A stretch of DNA of 64,000 nucleotides from Bradyrhizobium monzae (GTDB taxonomy: Bacteria; Pseudomonadota; Alphaproteobacteria; Rhizobiales; Xanthobacteraceae), in the NCBI RefSeq assembly GCF_021458635.1, contig NZ_JAIRDQ010000001.1, positions 558,001-622,000 on the forward strand. The letters run 5' to 3'. Below the pieces are notes generated by a model. The model was not told the origin of the DNA. It saw only the letters and a program-made list of their open reading frames with translations, and made no database searches. The position numbers and the translations under genes were made by a program. Below, piece after piece: positions 58,990 to 64,000 of this stretch (position 1 is its first letter; every line of letters starts with the position of its first letter).

Positions 58990-60123
58990 ATGATCCGCAC
59001 CACACTCATCACCGTCTCCGCCCTGCTCGTGCTGGCATTGCCGGCGCAGGCCGCCGACGACGGCATCGCCGTGCCGACGCTGCGTGCCAGCGTCACCGTC
59101 ACTTCCGACGTGGTGCGGGTCGGCGACCTCATCGACAACGCCGGCTCGGCCGCGCTGATCGCGGTCTATCGCTCGCCCGATCTCGGCACCACCGGCGCGC
59201 TGCCGGTTGCCCAGGTCCTCAGCGTGCTCCGCGCCAAGCAGGTGATCGGCGTGATGACCGGCGACATCAAGGAAGTCCAGGTCACGCGGCTTGCCCGCAC
59301 CTTGGCCAACAAGGATCTCGAAAACGCGGTCGCCTCCGCGCTCGAGCGCCGCTTCGGCCTTGGCGACGCCGCCAACATCGCCGTGACCTTCGACCGCGGC
59401 GTTTCCGACATGCGGCTCGATGCCTCCAACACCGGCGCGCTGCAGCCGGTCGCGACCCGCTACGACGCCCGCAGCGGCCGCTTCGACCTCGCCTTCGAGA
59501 TCAACAACGACAGCAACCCGGCGCCGACCAAGCTGCGCTTGACCGGCACTGCGATCGAGACCGTGGAAGTCGCCGTCCTGACCCGCGACATCGAACGCAC
59601 CGAGGTGCTGAAATCCTCAGACGTCGCGCAGGAGCGACGGCCAAAGGCCGAAGTGCCGGGCGAGGCCGCCACGCGCGACCGTACCGTCGGCATGCAGCTC
59701 CGCCGTCCCATGCGCGCCGGCACGCCGATCCGCGCCGCCGACATCGCCAAGCCCGAATTCGTATCGCGCGACCAGAGCGTCACCGTCATCTACCAGGTCC
59801 CCGGAATCTACCTCACCACCCGCGGCAAGGCGATCGAGAGTGGCGCCGAGGGCGACACCGTGAGCGTGCTCAATCTGCAGACCAAGCGTACGCTGACCGG
59901 CGTCGTCACCGCCCGTGGCCAGGTGACCGTGCAGGGCGCCAGCCAGTCAGCGCCGATGGAGACTGCGGTCGAGCAGACCTCCTCGCTCAGGCGTGACGAA
60001 GCGCCCGCCCCCGTCGACACCGCAGCTCTCCTCCGAAATCTGGTCCAGGCGCCAGCGTCGCCGGCCCAGATCGCAGAGGCCCAGGTTCCGCAAGCTCGCG
60101 TCGCGCAAGCTCCAGCCAAGTAA
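58990..60123 (+). CDS. flgA: Flagellar P-ring assembly chaperone FlgA
   Basis: 377 residues: signal peptide (TTLITVSALLVLALPAQA), an N-terminal region (VRVGDLIDNAG) and the SAF-like domain (AVLTRDIERTEVLKSSDVA, RPMRAGTPIRAADIAKPEFV, GDTVSVLNLQTKRTLTGVV), then a variable Ala/Gln/Pro tail of about 40 residues. ATG at 58990 has GAGG 8 bases upstream; starts at 58981 and 58984 lie too close to that site. Confidence 0.94.
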   Translation: MIRTTLITVSALLVLALPAQAADDGIAVPTLRASVTVTSDVVRVGDLIDNAGSAALIAVYRSPDLGTTGALPVAQVLSVLRAKQVIGVMTGDIKEVQVTRLARTLANKDLENAVASALERRFGLGDAANIAVTFDRGVSDMRLDASNTGALQPVATRYDARSGRFDLAFEINNDSNPAPTKLRLTGTAIETVEVAVLTRDIERTEVLKSSDVAQERRPKAEVPGEAATRDRTVGMQLRRPMRAGTPIRAADIAKPEFVSRDQSVTVIYQVPGIYLTTRGKAIESGAEGDTVSVLNLQTKRTLTGVVTARGQVTVQGASQSAPMETAVEQTSSLRRDEAPAPVDTAALLRNLVQAPASPAQIAEAQVPQARVAQAPAK

Positions 60124-60132
60124 GAGTAAGTC

Positions 60133-60897
60133 ATGTCCGCTTTCAGTTCGGGTTCCCGTCTCCCTCGCGTCATGCTCTCCGGCCTGCTGCTCGCCACTTG
60201 CGCGCTCGCAAGCGGCTGCTCCTCGATCGACCGCCTGTCGCAGATCGGCGAGCAACCGAAACTGTCGGCGATCGACAATCCGACGACGCAGCCCGGCTAC
60301 AAGCCGGTGCAGATGCCGATGCCGAAGCCGGAAGTCGCCTCCTACAATCCGAACTCGCTGTGGCGGAACGGCAGCCGCGCCTTCTTCAAGGATCAACGCG
60401 CGACCCATGTCGGCGACCTCCTGACGGTGACGGTCAACTTCACGGACAAGGCCAACATCGCCAACGAGACCCAGCGCAGCCGGACCAGCAAGGAAGATTC
60501 AGGGGTCACCGACTTCATCGGCAGCCAGACGATCACGCAGCCGCTGAAGATCCTGCCCGGCCGTATTCTCACCACCGACTCGACGTCCTCCGCTGACGGC
60601 AAGGGCTCGGTTCAGCGCCAGGAAGCCTTGCAGACCAACGTCGCCGCCGTCGTGACCCAGGTGCTGCCGAACGGCAACCTCGTGGTCGAAGGCAAGCAGG
60701 AGATCCGCGTCAACTACGAAATCCGCGAGCTCGTGGTCGCCGGCATCGTCCGTCCCGAAGACATCCAGAGCGACAACACCATCGATTCCAGCAAGATCGC
60801 GCAGGCCCGCATCGCCTACGGCGGCCGCGGCCAGATCACGGACGTGCAGCAGCCGCGCTACGGCCAGCAAGTCATGGACGTGCTGCTGCCCTTCTAA
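60133..60897 (+). CDS. flgH: Flagellar L-ring protein FlgH
   Basis: 254 residues, lipoprotein with lipobox ASGC in LLATCALASGCSSIDR, then SLWRNGSRAFFKDQRATHVG, LLTVTVNFTDKANIANET, VVTQVLPNGNLVVEGKQEIR and the C-terminal YGGRGQITDVQQPRYGQQVMD. Outer-membrane bushing for the rod. Starts 9 bases after flgA. Confidence 0.97.
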   Translation: MSAFSSGSRLPRVMLSGLLLATCALASGCSSIDRLSQIGEQPKLSAIDNPTTQPGYKPVQMPMPKPEVASYNPNSLWRNGSRAFFKDQRATHVGDLLTVTVNFTDKANIANETQRSRTSKEDSGVTDFIGSQTITQPLKILPGRILTTDSTSSADGKGSVQRQEALQTNVAAVVTQVLPNGNLVVEGKQEIRVNYEIRELVVAGIVRPEDIQSDNTIDSSKIAQARIAYGGRGQITDVQQPRYGQQVMDVLLPF

Positions 60898-60956
60898 GTC
60901 TCTCCCGAGCTCCCACATCGTGTTCGCGAACCTAGGCGCGAACGACGATGTACGAC

Positions 60957-60989
60957 GCGGCCCTCGCCAGCTCCCCTGGCGAGGGCCGC
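60957..60989. terminator. Strong hairpin after flgH
   Basis: GCGGCCCTCGCCAG-ctccc-CTGGCGAGGGCCGC, perfect 14-bp stem 60 bases after flgH and between convergent genes, followed by ATGTATTTT on the plus strand. Likely a terminator, although the T-run is weak. Confidence 0.7.
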
Positions 60990-61062
60990 ATGTATTTTGG
61001 GGTGGCGTTGCCTCAAATGCCGTCATTGCAATGACGGAGAATGTCGGAGCGCTGTGCGCCCC

Positions 61063-61842
61063 TTACGTAAACTCCGCCTCCACCGTCCCCAGCCCATCCA
61101 GCTCCATCCGCACCTTGTCGCCGGCTTTCAGCCACAGCGTCTTCACCAGGCTTCCGGTCAGCACGAGCTGTCCCGCATGCAAACCCTTGCCTTCGGCGGC
61201 GAGGTGGTTGGCGAGCCAGGCGAGTGCGTTGTGGGGATGGCCGAGCACGTCGGCGCCGGTGCCGTGGCTGACCTCCTCGCCATTGACGAGGGCGCGGCCC
61301 TTGACGGCCTTCAGGTCCGGCACCGACGAGCGCGGAACGGAGGCGCCCAGCACGCAGCCGGCAGCGAAGAAATCGTCGGCGATCAGCGTCGGCGCGCCCA
61401 TCGTCTCCCATTTCACGTAGCGGTCGTCGACGATCTCGATTGCGGGATGATAGGCCTCGACGGCCTCACCGACCCACTCGGCCGTGAACGGCGCCTCGCC
61501 GGCGGCGAGGTTGCGCTTGAGCCGCACGGCGATCTCGCACTCGACGCCGACACGGACATAGTCGGAGGCCGTGAGCTTGACGCCGCTGTCGTGCAGGCCC
61601 TTCTGGAACACGCCGCCGCCGCAGGGGTGCGGGATGCCGATATAGTCCTGCATCACCTGGCTTGTGCAGCCGATCTTGTAGCCGACGAGCGGTCCGACAT
61701 TCTTCAACAGAAGATCATGCAGCGCGCGCTGAACCTCATAGCCCTCGGCTTCATCGGCCGGCGGAACCTCGAGCGCCGCGAGCGGCGCATGGTTGCGCCG
61801 CGCCAGCGCGATCGCCTTTGCGGCTTCGAGAATTTTGTCCAT
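61063..61842 (-). CDS. 2-Keto-4-pentenoate hydratase-like protein
   Basis: 259 residues of the fumarylacetoacetate-hydrolase fold: GYKIGCTSQVMQDYIGIPHP, VECEIAVRLKRNL (metal-binding Glu pair), YHPAIEIVDDRY and WLANHLAAEGKGLHAGQLVLTGS. Members hydrate 2-oxopent-4-enoate in aromatic meta-cleavage or decarboxylate oxalocrotonate; the substrate here is not given by neighbours. Not related to the flagellar genes beside it. Confidence 0.88.
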   Translation of the reverse strand: MDKILEAAKAIALARRNHAPLAALEVPPADEAEGYEVQRALHDLLLKNVGPLVGYKIGCTSQVMQDYIGIPHPCGGGVFQKGLHDSGVKLTASDYVRVGVECEIAVRLKRNLAAGEAPFTAEWVGEAVEAYHPAIEIVDDRYVKWETMGAPTLIADDFFAAGCVLGASVPRSSVPDLKAVKGRALVNGEEVSHGTGADVLGHPHNALAWLANHLAAEGKGLHAGQLVLTGSLVKTLWLKAGDKVRMELDGLGTVEAEFT

Positions 61843-62272
61843 CGGCGCCGCCTCCCACGCTACGCACTCCAGAGCGGCACTTCAGCACCCCCGCCCGCGC
61901 CTGACAAGCGCCGCTCACCCCTTTACCGGGACGATTACGGGACGCCACCGGCGCTTAAGGAAATATTGAGTTGGTCCAGGGCTTATGGAGAAGCGCACCT
62001 TGGCCGTCTCGCCGGTGCCACACGAGGCCCTCAGTGCAGCGATGCGTGAAGCCGCTGCACCGCCGCCTGAAGATGCCGGTCGATCTCCTTGATGCGACTC
62101 GCAAAACCTCCCGCATCTAAAGTTAAGGCTGTTTCTCATCCGAACTCATGTGAGCTCCCAGGAGTAGACCTTAGGTCCTTGATCGCGATTCGCTTTTGCG
62201 ATCCGCGAAGAGGTGCGCCATGTCGTAGCGCCTGAACCGGCACCACGACATGACGACCTCAATCTGGCCGCC
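61843..62272. other. 430-base gene-free gap with a possible gene remnant
   Basis: No complete gene supported. On the minus strand, near 62116-62039, one frame reads GGFASRIKEIDRHLQAAVQR then LHASLH and stop, which looks coding, but it has an upstream stop and no start codon. The adjacent frame with an ATG reads quite differently. This fits a small decayed or frame-shifted gene. Confidence 0.3.
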
Positions 62273-63082
62273 TCAGTGGCGGCCAAGCGCGATACGGATC
62301 GCGATCTCGACTGGCGAGTAATCGCCATCGGAGCGTTCGAGCCGGTACGGCTCGGCCGGAGGCAGATCCGGCTGCGCCATGAAGCGCGGCGTCTTTCCGC
62401 GATGCTTTTGCGCAGCATGCACCAGGAAGGGGTGACACAGATAAACCGTTCCGGCCTCGCCGGTCGCCAGCGCGAGCGGGCAATCGGCGCCCATCTCGTC
62501 CAGAACCATGCGCGACCGTCCGGCCTCGCCCGCAGGCGCCAGATAGCGCGCCATCGGCATGTGCGAGCCGACCCTTATCCGCGTCGGCGCATCGTTCTCG
62601 CCGACATCAGAGAAAAGGAACAGCATCAACAGCGCGCGGCCGCGCGAGACAATATTGGCCCGCCACGCCGAGAAGTCGCGCCGCTCGTTCGGATCGCAGT
62701 CCTCACCGGGAAAGCTGAGGTCGATATGCCAACCGGCGTCGCCGGGATCATCGGGATGCGGGAAGCGCACCGCGAAGGTGCCACCGATGTCCCTGCGCGG
62801 CCGCCAGCGGCCGGGTCCGACGATCTGGTCGAACGCGCGATGCAGCACCTTTGTGTTGGCGATCTCCGGAAACGGCGGATTGCCATAGCCGGAGAGCCGG
62901 ATCACCGGACGCGTCCAGGTCAAGGGATCGTGCTCGCTGCACGGCAGATCGCGCCACAGGATGGCGCGGCCCTGCTCGGCGAGCGCGCGGGGAAAGGCGT
63001 TGTCGATTCGGACAAAGCCCTGTTCGATGAATTGCGCAATTTGTGCAGCGCTGAGCGCACGCGAGTCGTCTCGATCGGTCAT
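62273..63082 (-). CDS. PhyH-type dioxygenase
   Basis: 269 residues of the phytanoyl-CoA dioxygenase superfamily: iron(II)/2-oxoglutarate oxygenases. Metal ligands fit GWHIDLSF (HxD) and the distal histidine in CHPFLVHAAQKHRGKTPRFM, whose Arg would bind 2-oxoglutarate. N-terminal SAAQIAQFIEQGFVRIDNAF is typical. Substrate unknown. Confidence 0.87.
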   Translation of the reverse strand: MTDRDDSRALSAAQIAQFIEQGFVRIDNAFPRALAEQGRAILWRDLPCSEHDPLTWTRPVIRLSGYGNPPFPEIANTKVLHRAFDQIVGPGRWRPRRDIGGTFAVRFPHPDDPGDAGWHIDLSFPGEDCDPNERRDFSAWRANIVSRGRALLMLFLFSDVGENDAPTRIRVGSHMPMARYLAPAGEAGRSRMVLDEMGADCPLALATGEAGTVYLCHPFLVHAAQKHRGKTPRFMAQPDLPPAEPYRLERSDGDYSPVEIAIRIALGRH

Positions 63083-63349
63083 GATTGTCTCTCAAGCTGT
63101 CGCCAGCGGTCGTCGGTCCACGTCATGCGGAACCTGGCCGGCTCATTCGGTTCACTGGAATCCCGCGCGCGAACGCTAGCGGGCTCGATCAGCGCTTCCG
63201 TGCGGAAGCGGGATCAGCCCAGGAAGAAAACCGAAGCGATATTGAGAGTGCAAATCATCATGGCGGCGCGAATCTACGCGCCAAACCAGCGGCGCTCAAG
63301 CGGCACCGTGAGCCCAAAATCAAAGAGCCGCATCGCTGCGGCCCGGACT

Positions 63350-63760
63350 CTATTCGTCGCGATAGACCTTCTCGCGTTTCTCGTGGCGCTCCTGCGCTTC
63401 CACCGAGAGCGTCGCGATGGGCCGGGCTTCGAGCCGCTTCAAAGAGATCGGCTCGCCGGTGTCCTCGCAATAGCCGTAGGTGTTGTCCTCGATGCGCTGG
63501 AGCGCGGCGTCGATCTTGGCGATCAACTTGCGCTGGCGGTCGCGGGCGCGGAGTTCGATGGCGCGGTCGGTTTCGGACGATGCCCGATCGGCGAGATCGG
63601 GATGGTTCACGTTCTCCTCCTGCAGAGCCTGCAGGGTGAGCTTGGACTCTTTGAGGATCTCATCCTTCCAGGCGAGGAGCTTCATACGGAAGTACTCCTT
63701 CTGCCGGTCGTTCATGAAAGGCTCTTTTTCGGTCGGTCGGTAGTTTTTCAACTTTTCCAA
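63350..63760 (-). CDS. dksA: RNA polymerase-binding factor DksA, single-cysteine type
   Basis: 136 residues with the DksA coiled coil (KEYFRMKLLAWKDEILKESK, DLADRASSETDRAIELRARD, RQRKLIAKIDAALQRIEDN) and globular end (YGYCEDTGEPISLKRLEARP). Of the four zinc-finger cysteines only one remains (CEDT), as in zinc-independent alphaproteobacterial DksA. The tip acidic pair is seen as DLADRA. TTG at 63760 is the only start upstream of ATG at 63715; the residues between (YRPTEKEPFMN) align with the family, so the TTG is preferred. Modulates transcription initiation with ppGpp. Confidence 0.9.
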   Translation of the reverse strand: MEKLKNYRPTEKEPFMNDRQKEYFRMKLLAWKDEILKESKLTLQALQEENVNHPDLADRASSETDRAIELRARDRQRKLIAKIDAALQRIEDNTYGYCEDTGEPISLKRLEARPIATLSVEAQERHEKREKVYRDE

Positions 63761-63930
63761 GGGCGGCCTATCTTCTTAAGCAACGACTCGTGAACGGAAC
63801 GGGGTCCGCTGAGCCGGGGCTTATATAGCTACCCCATGTGACAGACAATATTTCCTTAATAGCGCAGTTAGCGCCCCCAAGCCCTTGCACAGGAAGGTTT
63901 ATCCGCAAGAGCCCGGGGGCGGTCAAAAGC
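63761..63930. other. Spacer upstream of dksA
   Basis: 170 bases between dksA and the next minus-strand gene. TTGACA-like and TATATA-like blocks are weak; nothing certain is seen. Confidence 0.3.
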
Positions 63931-64000
63931 CTAGTAGCCGACCGTGAAACGCTGCCCCAGATGGGCCGGCTTCTCGATCTCATCGGCGAGCGCGATGGCG
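63931..64000 (-). CDS. 3' end of an unidentified gene (cut by window edge)
   Basis: The last codons on the minus strand read AIALADEIEKPAHLGQRFTV-GY and stop (TAG at 63931-63933). Codon use is coding-like, and the gene enters from the right edge. Too short to identify. Confidence 0.6.
   Translation of the reverse strand, partial: AIALADEIEKPAHLGQRFTVGY

Noticed and set aside
60921..60945. GAAC...GAAC pair after flgH as an SOS box
   Set aside because: Spacer is 8, not 7, and it lies in a terminator region rather than before a gene.

Overview
The window looks like chromosomal DNA of an alphaproteobacterium in the Bradyrhizobium group. The reasons are: high G+C coding sequence; a Caulobacter-type CckA kinase beside flagellar genes; an alphaproteobacterial SOS box (GTTC-N7-GTTC) before recA; TTAA-N7-TTAA boxes of the CtrA type; several palindromic intergenic repeats that I recall from Bradyrhizobium/Rhodopseudomonas genomes; and many short conserved 'orphan' proteins of the kind found there. 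No rRNA, tRNA, insertion sequence, prophage or CRISPR was seen.

Layout. 1-5.9 kb: 5' part of alaS (minus), then a tandem glycine riboswitch and the glycine cleavage operon gcvT-gcvH-gcvP. 5.9-9.7 kb (minus): recA with its SOS box and terminator, then three tandem DUF1835-like paralogues, the middle one internally deleted. 9.8-13.8 kb: an accessory-looking stretch of tiny genes, hairpins and terminators, including two candidate small RNAs, then small exported proteins, a PaaI-type thioesterase and an HdeA-like protein. 13.9-25 kb: PilZ protein, PQQ dehydrogenase with a small exported partner, a YeeE/YedE sulfur-transport pair, a GNAT enzyme, a DsbA-like oxidoreductase, an XRE regulator with a palindromic operator, a long multi-copy-type intergenic repeat, a SET-domain protein and a TetR regulator.

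25-34 kb: carotenoid oxygenase, MAPEG and two IspZ-like membrane proteins, all preceded by a duplicated promoter/operator unit that probably binds the divergent TetR protein; then class I fumarase, an ICMT-like methyltransferase, a GST and a lectin-like exported protein. 34-44 kb: Tim44-like protein, cckA and the flagellar export/rod genes flgB-flgC-fliE-fliQ-fliR-flhB (minus), divergent from fliO-fliP. 44-54 kb: a 1,226-residue exported TPR protein, a second TPR protein, an exported FecR-domain protein and a cysteine-rich VCBS-repeat protein. 54-61 kb: fliL-fliM-DUF6468-MotE-like (minus), divergent from flgF-flgG-flgA-flgH behind a sigma-54-like promoter with an upstream direct repeat. 61-64 kb: 2-keto-4-pentenoate hydratase-like protein, a PhyH-type dioxygenase, dksA and the 3' end of an unidentified gene.

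The most interesting signals are regulatory: three perfect CtrA-type boxes in a window that also encodes CckA; the duplicated TetR-type promoter whose second copy contains the stop codon of the MAPEG gene; the hairpin-rich small-gene region at 10-11.4 kb; and a perfect 31-bp inverted repeat lying inside the flagellar operon between fliE and fliQ.
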